A stretch of 64,000 bases of DNA, taken from NCBI RefSeq assembly GCF_020283565.1, contig NC_060065.1, positions 40,040,409 to 40,104,408 of the forward strand, read 5' to 3'. The notes under the pieces are model-generated. The model did no database searches, was not told the origin of the DNA, and saw nothing but the letters and a program-made list of their open reading frames with translations. Origin of the DNA: Trifolium pratense. Lineage: Eukaryota; Streptophyta; Magnoliopsida; Fabales; Fabaceae. Positions 11,547-23,472 of this stretch are shown in pieces. A program made the position numbers and the translations under genes. Each line of letters opens with the position of its first letter. Position 1 is the stretch's first letter.

Positions 11547-12983
11547 ATGGCTACCGAAAACACCACCGCAGAAGCCGTTGCCAAAGCCATAGACTCTCTT
11601 CTCAAATGGAGAAAATCAAAGCTAGAAACAGAAAAACCAAAACTCTTCGATGAAGACGAAGAATTCGTTTATCTTATTTTAACCCTAAAAAAAATTCCAC
11701 AAAATAGTCGCGTTAACCCTCACAAAATCCCAATCCCTCATTCCCTCCTCTCCGCCTCATCGGAACAGTGTCTCATCATCGACGACAGAGCCAACAAGCC
11801 AGCTCGTCTCACCAAAGACGAAGCTCAGAAGAAGATTCAGTCTGAATCAATTCCTATTTCGAAAGTTCTTAAGGTTACGAAACTCGCTTCCGATTATCGT
11901 CCTTTCGAGGCGAAACGAAAGCTTTGTAATTCATATGATCTGTTTTTTGCTGATAAGACTATCGTTCCATTGTTGCCGAGGTTGTTAGGGAAACAGTTTT
12001 TCAAGAAGAGGAAGCTTCCAGTGCAAGTTGATTTGAAGAAGATGAATTGGAAGGAGCAGATTGAGAAGGCTTGTTGTTCTGCTTTGATGTTTTTGAGGAC
12101 TGGGACTTGTAGTGTTCTTAAGGTAGCGAAGTTGACTATGGAGAGAGATCAGATTGTTGAGAATGTGGTTGCTGCGATTGAGGGTGTTGTCGAGGTTTTT
12201 CCGAAGAAGTGGGCGGCTGTTAGGTCTTTTCATGTTAAGTTGTTGGATAGTCTTGCTCTGCCTGTTTATCAGTCTGTTCCTGATGTTAAGTTGAAAATTG
12301 AGAGTCTTAAGGATTTGGAGGCTGCGTTGGAGAAGGAGGAGAAGAAGGTTCGCGATGGGAAAAATAGGAAGAAGAGTGATAAGAAGAAGGGGAGGATTCA
12401 TGAGATTAAGCATATGGATGATAAAATGAGCGAGGATGGTACTGATCGTGAGGATGTTACTGATCGTGAGGATGTTGATGGTGATGATATTGATGATGAT
12501 GTTGTTGATGGTGGTGATTTGTTTGATGATGATGATATTAAGAGTGAAGAATTGGTGAGTAAGAAGGGGAAAAAAGGATTGAAAAAGCGGGATTCTAGTG
12601 AGTTGGGAAGTGTGAAATCCTTAAAGGGTTCTGCTAAAAGGACCAAGAAAGATGGGTTGGCTGTGAATGAAGCAGAAGAAGGTTCGATCAAGAAGAGTAG
12701 CGAAAAGAGAAAGAAATTATCGGTGAAGGATGAGGGTTCTGATAAGAAGAAAAAGAGGTTGGCTGTGAAAGGTGCAGAAGAAAACTTGATCAAGAAGAGT
12801 GAAAAGGTTGAGGATGCAGGTTCGGACAAGAAGAAGAAAAGGGCAGTGGATGTGAAAGCTGCAAAAGAAGCTTTGATCAAGAAGAGCGAAAAGAAATTAC
12901 CGGTCAAGGAATTCGGTTCGGACAAGAAGACAAAGAGAGCGGATGCACAGGTAAAGGCTAAGAAAACTAAGAGGGTTGTATGA
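11547..12983 (+). CDS. Ribosomal L1 domain protein (RSL1D1-like), nucleolar
   Basis: A single uninterrupted exon encodes 478 residues. Residues about 15-255 have the layout of the plant ribosomal L1p/L10e-family proteins similar to human RSL1D1, including the segments PHSLL...CLIIDD, SKVLKVTKLASDYRPFEAKR, YDLFFADKTIVPLLPRLLGK and the GTCSVLKVAKL strand. The remaining tail is acidic then very Lys-rich, with repeats of (L/R)AVKGAEENLIKKSEK type separated by GSDKKKKR, as in nucleolar proteins. Expected role: a nucleolar factor in pre-rRNA processing or ribosome assembly rather than a structural ribosomal protein. The ATG at 11547 is the first in frame and is preceded by telo-boxes and a pyrimidine-rich leader. 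The frame is intact, and an antisense open frame at 12398-12925 is only its shadow. Confidence 0.88.
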   Translation: MATENTTAEAVAKAIDSLLKWRKSKLETEKPKLFDEDEEFVYLILTLKKIPQNSRVNPHKIPIPHSLLSASSEQCLIIDDRANKPARLTKDEAQKKIQSESIPISKVLKVTKLASDYRPFEAKRKLCNSYDLFFADKTIVPLLPRLLGKQFFKKRKLPVQVDLKKMNWKEQIEKACCSALMFLRTGTCSVLKVAKLTMERDQIVENVVAAIEGVVEVFPKKWAAVRSFHVKLLDSLALPVYQSVPDVKLKIESLKDLEAALEKEEKKVRDGKNRKKSDKKKGRIHEIKHMDDKMSEDGTDREDVTDREDVDGDDIDDDVVDGGDLFDDDDIKSEELVSKKGKKGLKKRDSSELGSVKSLKGSAKRTKKDGLAVNEAEEGSIKKSSEKRKKLSVKDEGSDKKKKRLAVKGAEENLIKKSEKVEDAGSDKKKKRAVDVKAAKEALIKKSEKKLPVKEFGSDKKTKRADAQVKAKKTKRVV

Positions 12984-13487
12984 TCTGACTGTTCCTTTTG
13001 GAGAGATTTTGTTGTTACAATTTATTGCTTGACGAGGCTCTGTGAAATCATGTGTTGTTTTGCTTGATGAGTTCTCTGGCAGATTTTGTTTTCTTAGAAT
13101 ATTATTATGTTATTTATTGGCATTGCTTTTGGTTATAATGTTGTTTACTAATTCAAATGTACTTTGTTTAAGCTTTTAGAATGGTTCTCTATAGAAAAAA
13201 CAAAATTTTGTGTCGCATTTCGGTGATATATTAAGTTATTAGATACTTTCAGTGTGTTGAGGGCACCATCTCCTTGCAGACTGTGTATTTCTAATGCTTT
13301 TTCATTTTGCAGTCTTCAATTTCACATATTTAATTTCCTTGTTTCTTTGTTGCAGACATGTTTATCTGAAACTTTGATTTAGAGTTGTTCTGCATGTTTA
13401 GCTTCAGATTTCCATTTCATGAATTTTAAGATTAATGGATATGCTGATTTGCTGTACTTTGGGCACTGACTGTTAACAGTTTATGTG

Positions 13488-13760
13488 ATTGATTATACAC
13501 AGCAATAGGGCTAGAAAGACTTGTGTGTTCAATTCAGTCTTGGATTCAAAATTTTGATATCATTAATTGATTTTACACAGCAATAGCGCTAGAAAGTATT
13601 GCTTGTTCAAAACCAGTCGTGGATTCAAAATTGTGATATCAGTAATTGATTTTACATAGAAATAGTGCTAGAAAGACCTGTTCAAAATCAGTCTTTGATT
13701 CACAATTGTGATTTCATTAATTGAATTGTTGTAAATCAGGACTAGAAAGGCTTATCAGCT
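13488..13760. repeat. ~78-bp tandem repeat, about 3.5 copies
   Basis: Units start at 13488, 13566, 13645 and 13720 with ATTGATT..ACA, then share GCTAGAAAG, TTCAAAA.CAGTC and GATTCAAAATT.TGATAT. Divergence is moderate. It lies 0.5 kb downstream of the L1-domain gene. Confidence 0.75.
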
Positions 13761-16700
13761 TATGTGTTTTAAGTGAGGCTTGAATTCGTTGCTTGTGGTA
13801 TCATTTATTGATATATTAAGAGAAGAATGGTTTGCTAGTTAAAAATCATTGATTCCATTAGGTTAAGATATATCAGTCACCACTTCACAACTATAACATT
13901 TTGTGAGTTATTGCTTGAGACAGAGGTATTAGCTAGCCGGAAAACTGACTAAAAGGAACTTTTGAGCCCATATTATTTATAGAATTGTACTGATATTGAT
14001 TTTACTAGAATATATATGTTACTATTCTTTTCGTTGTCTTTCTTCTGTGGTGCATGGATTGTTAGATTGAAATACTTGCGTTAGTGTTGCTAATTAGTAA
14101 TTATTTTAAATAAATGAATTGCTAGAAGTTATTTTCAACAATATATACTGAAACTATGCGACAGATATGGTGATAAAAGTGTATCCTTTTGAGGGGATCA
14201 TTGTGTTCCGTAGCCTAATTCCTTTATAATTTATATATGCCTTAATTCCATATTTTTTGTATTATAGTTTATTCTTCGTTTTTTTTTTCCTAGTATATTA
14301 GAAGTTAAAATTAAAATATCCATGTCAAATGTGGTTGAAAGTTAACAAAACACATTTAAGCTGTTTTATTCTTGCTAGAGAAGATTGCACTTTGAAGTCT
14401 AGTTTAACCCTTTCCCTTAAAAAATACAATTTGGTTGGCTATCTGCTTCCTTTTATTTCCAACACCCTTCAAATTATTAGTGAAAGCTGCAACTATGTAT
14501 ATCTTCTGTACTTCTACTCAAATTATTAGGAAATTATTCATGTATAGCTGATAGATGCAGTTTAACCTGTCAAACATGGAGTAGTCAGAGCAACAATAAA
14601 ATCTGTGACTTTGTGAACTTCTATTTAGGTTGTTGTTGGGTCCGGATTCTGCATTTTTGCGATGATTTGAGGCGGACAAGTTAGGTAATAATAGCTGGTA
14701 TTAATTCTTAGAATCAGTCTTTTAGTAATAGTGAAAGCTCAATCTCAACAGCCTAAACCGTCAAGGTATAAGTTACTTTGCACAAACGAATTAGGATGCA
14801 CAAATGATGACGGGGCAACTCGGTGAAGAGGCTGGGGTCCCTCAGGCCCTGGGCCCGCCGTTAACAAAACCCCAGTTGTTCCCAACCGAATTGAACACCT
14901 TTGGGGGTTGTACAGTGATTCAATGAAGGTTCTACCGGTCAATCCCTATGCTTGCGTAGAAGTGCAGTTGCTATTAAGGATGTGCCATTAGTTATAAAAG
15001 CAAATTTAACATCCATTAACTTTCGAATAAGCACTCATACCTATAAATCAATTAAATTCCTTTCAGTAATAGTGCGGTGAAATGTGCCACACAAATGATG
15101 TCCTTGTGTGACAGATACATAGATAGAAGTGTATGGTCCTATAAGAGGCTGATAGTGTGGCCTAAGTTCCACTGTTTTTGTATTTTGGAGAATGTCAAAT
15201 GGGTTAAAATTCTTCCCAAAACATTTAAATGTTATTATTTACTTATTACTAGACATGATCATAAAAAAAAAACAAAACATTTTTTCCCTTAAAAATACAA
15301 TGTTTTTGGTTATCTGCTTCCACTTCACTAAATGTTTTTTAGATTTGTCTTTAATCTTAATCTTGCTTGGTTACTTTGCACACCCCCCTTTCAAGTTATG
15401 TAATCCTGCAGCTGTGTATGTTGAAGTGGCATTGACAATCATGTTGCTTCTGATTTACGTGTTCAATTCTTCCATAACTTTTTAAAATCCTTCCAAAATT
15501 AAACATAGTTTTTCTATTAGCCAATGAATGATATTCATGTCCTTTTCTCTGTTTCACTCTCTTTTGGTCATCACACACTGTTCAATAAATGGTCCATCTT
15601 TGTATCCTTTAGTGATGGTGCTTTTAATTATCAAGTAGTGTTATTTTCACTATTATCACACATGACCAAGACTAATCATTCTACAAATTTCACAATATTT
15701 TTAGAGTTGCCGTAGTGCGGTGGTGGGAGTCTAAGCTCGTCCTCTATTAAGTTGCGTATTCGCCATTCGTTATTTTTATCAAACAGAGTCTTATTGAAGT
15801 GCACAATAAACAAATTTTACCCGGAAATTTTACTTGATTCTAGATAGACTCTTCTGCTGATTTTGATTGATCTGCTAACATGTGGTGTGAATAAATGGAT
15901 CTGTACTTCATAGTCTTATAGATGTAAAGTCTCTTATACTCCAAATTTCAAGGAGATATTCTAAGTCTTGTTAGAATTATCTTCAATTTTATCTTCAATT
16001 TTGTCATATAGTAATATAGCAACGCTGATAATATTTTGTTATTTTGTAACTTTCATTGTGCCAAACAAGACGTGACCAAGTATCTCAGTGAATTCTAAAT
16101 ATTCTAGTTTGAGATTGCTTATGCCACGAGGTATATTCCTTTTTTAAACTTGGTCTCAATCTCATTCACTGACTGAGAATCCTTAAAGAACTTTTGACCA
16201 GTAAAATCTGGTTGTGTTTGCATGATTTTTATTGACAAAATGTTAATATATTAGTTCTTAAATATTTTTCTTCTTCACTAAGATTTAAGTTAGATATTTT
16301 AATTTTTAACTCAAATCATTTGAGCTATTAAACGCAACTTATTTATGTTCGCATGTTGGTTAACAATATATATCGATTCTAGTTATTCCGTTTGTTTTTT
16401 TTTTTACTAAAAAAAATATTAATTTATTTAAATCAATAGAATATATCGAACAAAACAAATTTCAATTGATAAAAACAAAAATATGACATCCAATGTAATA
16501 GCATATAATGATTGAGTGGTTACAAACATGATATAGCCTACAAACATGTAATAACATTAATTACACTAAAATCATTCATTGAATATAATCTGTTAATATA
16601 AATCGAACAAACACTGCAACAAGACGAGAAAATAAAATAACACCTTACCAAGATCACAAAATCACGAAAGAGAAAAACTAAATACATACTAGTGTTTAAG

Positions 16701-17773
16701 TGCTCCAATTAATTAGGAAATATCAATATTATTACCCATTTAGGTGTATATGATTTCTCTATCAAAAAAAGCCGTATTTAGATAATTTTGATGATAAGAG
16801 TAACCTTTTTTTTGTCAATAGTGGTTATAATGTTGGAAACTCTGTGTTTCATTAATCAATTCATGAACATGAACCAAAAACCTTTGTTATCTTACAATTG
16901 TAGGCGGCTTTAATGTTACATGTGAGTACCATAATGCATGCCACGTGCTTTTAGTTGAAACTAATTTGTCGTTTAGGTCTTTTAGTTAATCTTCTTCTTA
17001 CCATTTTTGATGTCGATACTAAACAAAATGACATTAAATGTTGCCATCAATAAAAAGAAGAATGAATGAATCTATTGTATATGTGAGATGCATGTGAAAC
17101 ACTAAAAAATGAACTCTTTTGTGGTTTAAGATAGGTATAACATCATTCTCATGAATTTCTAGTCAAATTTTCATCATTTTTAAGTTTGAATGGAAAGTAA
17201 CCGTAATTGTAGGATGTAGATTGAGTGCATTCAAAGACCATGATTGCATGCACTCAGCAAAATCAGGGCCGTCTGATTAAGATCAGACGGTTTAAATTTA
17301 AAGTCAGAAACTTTAATATTTTAAAAAATTAAAACTGCAACAAGATCTATGCGTTCAATTTTGATCAGACGGTTAGCAACTTCTGACTGTAGCCTGACTG
17401 CATGGTTGCTGACTTCATAGGATTCAATTTCGTAATTGTATGCTACAAAATAATATATTTTTGTTTTCAAAGAAAACGAGTCTTGATAATTAAGAATTCG
17501 AACGAAAAGTAAATAAAATCTAACTAAAACATATTACAGTTATAATTTAAACTCACACTCTCGAACAATTCAACCTTAGCTGAAGTTCATTAACACTTGA
17601 GTCGTGAGAAAACAATATGTTAATTTAGAGTTGCACTAATTGAATTAGAATTTTCAAAACTCTATGAAATTAAGAAGAGATTTTGAATTTGGGCATGTAT
17701 ATGATTTTGATCTTATCATATCTTAGATAATTGTGCACAGTTGTTCTTAAGAATTGTACATCGATGTCATAAC

Positions 17774-17780
<7 letters not shown>
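13761..17780. other. Gene-free stretch
   Basis: AT-rich DNA without a convincing exon or gene family match. It contains a GC-richer island at about 14740-14960 and, near 17265-17295, a short palindrome CCGTCTGATTAAGATCAGACGG inside a repeat-like segment. Open frames are short and lack known motifs. Confidence 0.5.
14740..14960. other. GC-richer island of unknown origin
   Basis: About 220 bp with a clear base-composition change (for example CTCAGGCCCTGGGCCCGCCG) within AT-rich flanks. A 65-codon minus-strand frame spans it but shows no motif I recognise. It could be a transposon fragment or an organelle-DNA insertion; I cannot decide. Confidence 0.3.
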
Positions 17781-17836
<56 letters not shown>

Positions 17837-18040
17837 CAGGTTGACTACACAAACATTACACTGACCATGTAGATCACTATGAAATAAAATTCAAATTTAT
17901 AGAAGTTTAGTTTGTCTTATACTGTTTCCTTAGTCACATTCCAGAATCTGGATCATGCATAAACTTAGAATCTTTTGGCCTAGAAGCTTGATGTTTTTGT
18001 ATTGGATGGCTATTTGTGATTGGCTTAACTTTCTCATTTC
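17460..18040. repeat. Segmental direct duplication, copy 1
   Basis: Shares with 20330-20800 an ordered series of blocks, including GATCTTATCATAT, GATGTCATAACCTTTA, TTAGTTTGTCTTATAC, GTTTCCTTAGTCACATTCCA and TGTATTGGATGGCT. Copy 1 has gained a long TA microsatellite and a Tourist-like MITE at its end. Confidence 0.85.
17783..17831. repeat. (TA)n microsatellite
   Basis: About 24 TA units; absent at the matching place of duplicate copy 2. Confidence 0.95.
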
Positions 18041-18044
18041 TTAA

Positions 18045-18352
18045 GTGTGTGTTTGGTTCTGCGGCGGAGAGAATTGATTTTGGCATAATTGATTCTGTAA
18101 AATTGATTCTGGCCAAAATTGATTTTAAGCTGAAGTGGTTTATGTTTGGATATATTCATGAAAAAGTGAGTTGAACAAAAAATTTGAGTGTAAAAATCAA
18201 TTCTAGAATCAGAAGCTACGATTTCTAGCTTCAAGTAGAATCAATTCTGGAGGCAGAATCAATTCTACTTTTGAGAAACCAAACAAGTCAGAATCAATTT
18301 TACACGTCCAGAATCAATTCTGGATGCTCCAGAATTGAAACCAAACATACAC
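18045..18352. mobile_element. Tourist-like (PIF/Harbinger) MITE, 308 bp
   Basis: Ends GTGTGTGTTTGGTT and AACCAAACATACAC are inverted and flanked by TAA on each side (18042-18044, 18353-18355), the 3-bp target of PIF/Harbinger elements. The body has many AATTGATTCT / AGAATCAATT blocks. Copy 2 of the segmental duplication holds a single TAA at 20805-20807, that is, an empty site. Confidence 0.9.
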
Positions 18353-18549
18353 TAAGTTGTTTTTGTTGAGTTTGACTTCACTTACCACACACTTGGAGGA
18401 TTATATTTAAAATCTTCTCTTAGTGACAAGTGTAGAATTTCACATCTTTGTTTTTTGTCATTTTTTCTCTAGGTGCACTGATGTATGAAATTTTAGAAGT
18501 ATACATTGAAATATGAATAATCATCGGCCTATTTGAATCGATTCAGTTT

Positions 18550-18720
18550 TTTTTTTTTTTTTTTGACAAGATCGATTTACTTCGGCCATGACAATTATGA
18601 GCTCGGTCACAAGGCTATTATCTGAACTACGATCTCAACCACATTTACTATGAGCCCGGCCACGAGACTATGAGCTCAACCACGATTTCGATCCACGCGC
18701 TTCCACTCTCTCAACCCATG
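18550..18720. repeat. Short diverged repeats of CTATGAGC-type units after a poly(T) run
   Basis: A run of about 20 T (18548-18565) leads into TTATGAGCTCGGTCAC, CTATGAGCCCGGCCACGA and CTATGAGCTCAACCACGA spaced 21-57 bp apart. It may be a minus-strand retroposon tail with a degenerate repeat body. Confidence 0.35.
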
Positions 18721-19383
18721 ACCCATGATTTGGTTTCTAACTTTCCATGCTACCAAGTAACTCTATAAGAGGAAAGTTATCTCGTTTGCAAGAAAGTGAT
18801 TATTCCTCAAATAAAAATTAGGGTTTCGACCATTTAGAGGTCCAACTCTAAATGTTAAAAAGAAATCCCTTAATAAAAAAAACGCAAAAAATTTAAATAT
18901 GATAATAATTTTTTAAATTGTCAATATAACATCAACAATATATAAAAATTGTTTTTCCAATGAAGTATTAATAATGGACCTATAGTCACTTTAAGTTGGG
19001 ACCTTTCAAATTGTTTTTTAACAATGATAGATTAAAAAATCAGTTGAGTTTTTTTTTATTTTTTTTATTAGTTTTAATTAGAAGTCTACTACCATATAAT
19101 TTTTTTCGAAGCCTCCAAAAAATAAGGTTCGACTACATAGCACACCTTTGCAAGTCCCGATAAAAACACCTGAACTTGAGTGCGACACACCTTAGTATTT
19201 AGCAAGAACACTTATAATGTGTCCATAAGTTATATTTGGCTTACATGTAACTTATAAAAACAACCTATAACATATCGAAAAGCAATTTAATTTTATATTT
19301 TGTTATCAAAATATCTCTATTATACATAAACACTTATATAATAAATAATAAATGTTTATGTTATAAATATTTAATTAAATTAT

Positions 19384-19568
19384 GGGTCATGCTAAACAGT
19401 GTCCCTGGGGCACTAGTTAAGCATACTAAAAAAGGAAACAAATGATAAAGTTAATGATAAGAGAGAATAGCTTTTCACATATTAAAACATTGAATACACA
19501 ATTTACGAGATAAAACTTCTATATTTGTATCCTTAACTAGTGCCCCGGGGCACTGTTTAGCATTTTCC
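19384..19568. mobile_element. Mutator-type MITE (ATGCTAAACAGTG ends)
   Basis: Inverted ends read ATGCTAAACAGTGTCCC... / ...GGGGCACTGTTTAGCAT, and the inner arms share CACTAGTTAAG. A perfect 9-bp target duplication TTAAATTAT flanks it (19375-19383, 19569-19577). Single ends of the same family occur at 42307-42345 and 61674-61717. Confidence 0.88.
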
Positions 19569-19625
19569 TTAAATTATTTATCCAAAAACAGAGTAAAAAA
19601 TTACTCATTAATTAATCATTATATT

Positions 19626-19762
19626 TTTTTTGTCAATTAGTTTAATGGTTAGAAATTTCACTCTTAATTAAAATGGATAAATGGAATGATCGAGATTCAA
19701 ATCCGACCCCCTGTATATATAATGAAATATTCCTGCCAACAACTGAGCTAAGCTCACTAGAC
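19626..19762 (-). mobile_element. Degenerate family A SINE, minus strand
   Basis: On the minus strand it starts GTGAGCTTAGCTCAGTTG (intact box A) and continues to a mutated box B region (GGATTTGAATCTCG) and the family body, ending in a poly(A)-like run at the left edge. Confidence 0.75.
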
Positions 19763-20329
19763 AATTAGTCATCACATCTTTACCGGAGGTATATCGAACT
19801 TCTTATCTCATTTAGTTATCCCTCCTAATTAACATATATGGAAATTGAACCCATTTTTCATTAGTTAGTGAATGTATAATGTAGGCATGCTACTTTATCT
19901 ACTTTGTGACTTTAAGTAGTGGTAAGACAATATTAGAATAACAAATTAATATTATAATATTGAAATTGCTTCATATTTTTCATAAGAATTTGGCTTCACA
20001 CATGCACACTTTCTAAAATAAAGTCACGACCTGCTTTCTATGACAGAGCTAGAGCCACATTTCCACATTAATTCCACCTTGATAACACTTAAATTGCAAA
20101 TGGTGGGGATGTTAAGAAAGACATTGATGTTTAAGTTTGTCCTAATAGTAAAAGTAGTAAAACCTAGCTGAGACATTAATTGCTTTGATTTCTTTTGAAG
20201 TTTTCAGATGATTAGTGTGTATGAAATTTTAATTAACAAATTCAAATTTCTAAACTATTGTTCTTTAATCCAATCTTACAAAACATTTTTTTTTATAATT
20301 ATAACCCTTCGATTTTTAGAAAAAAAAGA

Positions 20330-20820
20330 CTCTTATAATCATAGTTCAACTGAAAAGTAAGTAATATATCTGATATATAAATAATTGTTTCAGCTAGAAT
20401 TTTAACTGGAATTCTCTTGAACAATTTTACTTTAACCAATTTTTTTTTTTTTTACTTTAACCAAAGTTTATTAATCAATTAGTTTCAAAACTCTGAAATT
20501 AATAAAGATTTTGGATTTGGACATGTCATTTTGATCTTATCATATATATCTCGGATAATGTACATCAATGTCATAACCTTTAATGAATATAATTTCAGGT
20601 CGACTACACAAATAATATTGCATTGACTATATAGATCACTATGAAATCAAATTCATAATTATTGAAGTTTAGTTTGTCTTATACCGTTTCCTTAGTCACA
20701 TTCCAGGATCTAGATCATGCATAACCTGAGATTTGTTTGGCCTAAAAGTTTCATGCTTTTGTATTGGATGGCTGTTTATAATTGGCTTAACTTCTTTTGG
20801 CACATAAGCATCAATGCTTT
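20330..20820. repeat. Segmental direct duplication, copy 2
   Basis: Diverged partner of 17460-18040. It keeps the pre-insertion state of the Tourist-like MITE site but has its own T10 insertion at 20440-20449 flanked by 15-bp repeats. Confidence 0.85.
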
Positions 20821-21102
20821 TAAGTTTGACATTAGTTACTACATGCACCTTTGTAAGATATATCTATTCTGAACAAAGTTTTTCTCGATCTATCTATTAT
20901 AAGAAGAGAAATGTTATTTAGTACCATAATTTTTATTAACGAAAAAATGTGAAAGCCGATTTAGCGGTCTTTTAGAGAATGTTGGTTTCGGATTTGGCAG
21001 AATACACACCATAACGGTGTACTTTTTGTTAAACTTCAATATTTGTTTTGTACTGTGCGGTTGAATTTTAGATGACCTTCTCTTGAGAAGCAGATGATTA
21101 AT

Positions 21103-21962
21103 ATCAAAAAAAATTGGTCACTACTTCTCTACCCTCACATAAATTGAGGGTATATGCCCTATGCTGACATGACCAATCAAATTCAGCCATATATGTGTCC
21201 AAGTCAAACATAAATAATTTTTTACCAAAATATAATTATATTTTAGGTTACACATATTCTTATCATTTACTAAAAAACACTTTTAACAAATCATATTCAT
21301 CTTTTCTTACGTATTCATCTTTTCTTAAGATCAAATTTTTTCGTTGGTGCTTCGCTTGTCGCCGCCGCTTCACTTGTCGCCGCCGCTTCACTTGTCGTCG
21401 TCGCTTCGATTTAATTCCTTGAGGGATTTGTAATTGCTATTTGAATTGTTAAATTGACAAATAGTGATTAAAACATACAAGAGAATAAAAAATAAAATCA
21501 ATGTTATCTAGATGAACCGATTCTGGAACAAACGTAGCCGAAACAAAATTCTGAAAAACAATTGTGAAGAGACTGATGATGGAGAAGTGATTCCGGAGCC
21601 TAAGGAAGCGGCGATCTTCAAGGATCACAAGTGAAGCAGCAACGACGACAAGTGAAGCAGCGACGACAAACGAAGCGCCGGCGAAAAAATTTGATCTTAC
21701 GAAAAAAGAAAAGATGAATAATATTTTCGAAAAATATTTTTTTAGTAAATGATAAGAATATGTGTAAGCTAAAATATAATTAGTAAAAAGTAGTTACCTA
21801 AAATATAATTATTTGAAAATTAAAGTAGTCAAAATTATTTTTGGTAAAAAATTATTTTGTGTTTGACTTGGACACATATGGCTGAATTTAATTGGTGTCA
21901 TGTCAACATAGGGCGTTTACCCTCCATTTATGTGAGGGTTAATTAGAAAAAACCAAAAAAAT
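21103..21962. mobile_element. ~860-bp foldback with GC-rich 18-bp repeats
   Basis: Arms are inverted: ACCCTCACATAAA...GCCCTATG.TGACATGAC and GTGTCCAAGTCAAACA on the left match their complements at 21845-21940. The arms also contain three units of CTTCACTTGTCGCCGCCG type (21346-21411), with inverse copies around 21630-21685. The loop has no transposase. No clear target duplication was found. Confidence 0.8.
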
Positions 21963-23463
21963 TTGTTTCTTACCAATAAATATTGCTCTTTTGAGAAAAG
22001 TCTTCTACTTAAGACTACATGCATAGTTTACATTGAAAGTTGAACAAAATTAAAATTGCTCATGTTAACCATTACATTATATAGTGAGCACCCTTTCACA
22101 ATTTAATTATCACTCCAAAGTCTTAACATGGAAAATTATCAACCCATTTTTCTACTCCCTCTATTACTTTTTATAGAAAAATTTGTTCATATTTATTTGT
22201 CATTTTTACAGTTTCAATGTAACCCTAATTATTGTTTCATCAACGATACCATTAACTTTTTATTGCATAAAAATAAATAAATAAATAAATTAATAAATAG
22301 TTAAAAATATCATAGCAAAAAAGTTAATCTTAAAATGATAATTACAAAGGAATAGTGAAAGTGTCAAGTAATGGTAAATTTGTGCATGGTTCCAGCATAT
22401 ACGAGATACATGGCATGTCTTTGCAATGACTCTTGACAAAAAATCTAGAAGTTGTGTTTATTTTAGATAGATTATATTTTTAGATATTTCTAGTATTTAT
22501 CATTGGACTCTTTCGGGCGTTGGTGCTTATTCAGTAGTGTGGTTTGAATACTACTTGTACTTCATCTTTTACGTGGACTTGCACTTATTTTTCTTTCCAT
22601 GTATTCAATAAATTGTTCTCTTTGTAGTTCAAAAGAAACAAACAAACTTATATTCGAAATTTATTTCATTCAATGTAAAAATCTTAAGATGGAAGTGAGA
22701 AAAATTATACAAACTTTTGTAAAAGGTTCATGATGGATCCCTTGCAAAAAACAAATCACTTGAGATAGGTCCTACTCTTATTGATTTGTTGGTCTCAATA
22801 ATAATGCATCCTCCAGGTGTACTTATTTTTTTCCAAAAAGAATGTCCATTAGTGAAATTAATATTGCAAAAATACCTAATTTTGGAACTTCATTGAAAGT
22901 CCAAAAAAAAAAAAAATACATTCAATCTGTGTAGGTTCAATCCAACACCTAAAAAATAATATAATTAGTTCTTGACCAAGAAAATTACAATAATTACATC
23001 CGGACTCTAGAGTTAGATATTAGATATAGTCACTCCTTTTTTTATATAATTCTCTTACATCATATAGATAAAAAAATTGGTGATGTATGAATTTCTTACT
23101 ATATAGTTTTTTATAATGGTAAATATATTATATAAGTATAAAAACGAAAAACTTGTTTGTCTAGGTCGGATTCATCGTTCAAGAGAATTCGAGTTCGATT
23201 TTTTGTGAGAGCAATTTTTGGCCAGACTTTCTTAATCTTGCGACCGAACTCGGAATTACCGACAAAAAATATAAGAGAAAGTTAAAAAAATAAAAATATC
23301 AAAAGTACATGCTACTAGAATTTAACAATTTTAAGATAGACAGGAAAATTAACAGACAATTAAAACTGGAATGAACCAAGGTGGAAAAGTATAGTCTAGT
23401 TTCATTATTTCACTATATGATTTTTGCATAGTTATTTAAACACAAAAAGTACTGTTGGAATAA
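21963..23463. other. Gene-free stretch
   Basis: AT-rich, no supported exon. Around 23155-23280 a segment with TTCGAGTTCGATTTTTTG and GACCGAACTCGGAATTACCG resembles a decayed tRNA-derived retroposon, but I cannot fix its ends. Confidence 0.4.
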
Positions 23464-23472
23464 TAAAATGTT

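Noticed and set aside
11985..12413. 142-codon antisense frame
   Set aside because: Shadow of the L1-domain coding strand, Leu/Asn-rich without motif.
12398..12925. 175-codon antisense frame opposite the L1-domain gene
   Set aside because: Shadow of the biased Lys/Asp codons; Ser/Phe-rich with no promoter or motif.
17670..17852. 60-codon frame with (IY)n
   Set aside because: Translation of the TA microsatellite.
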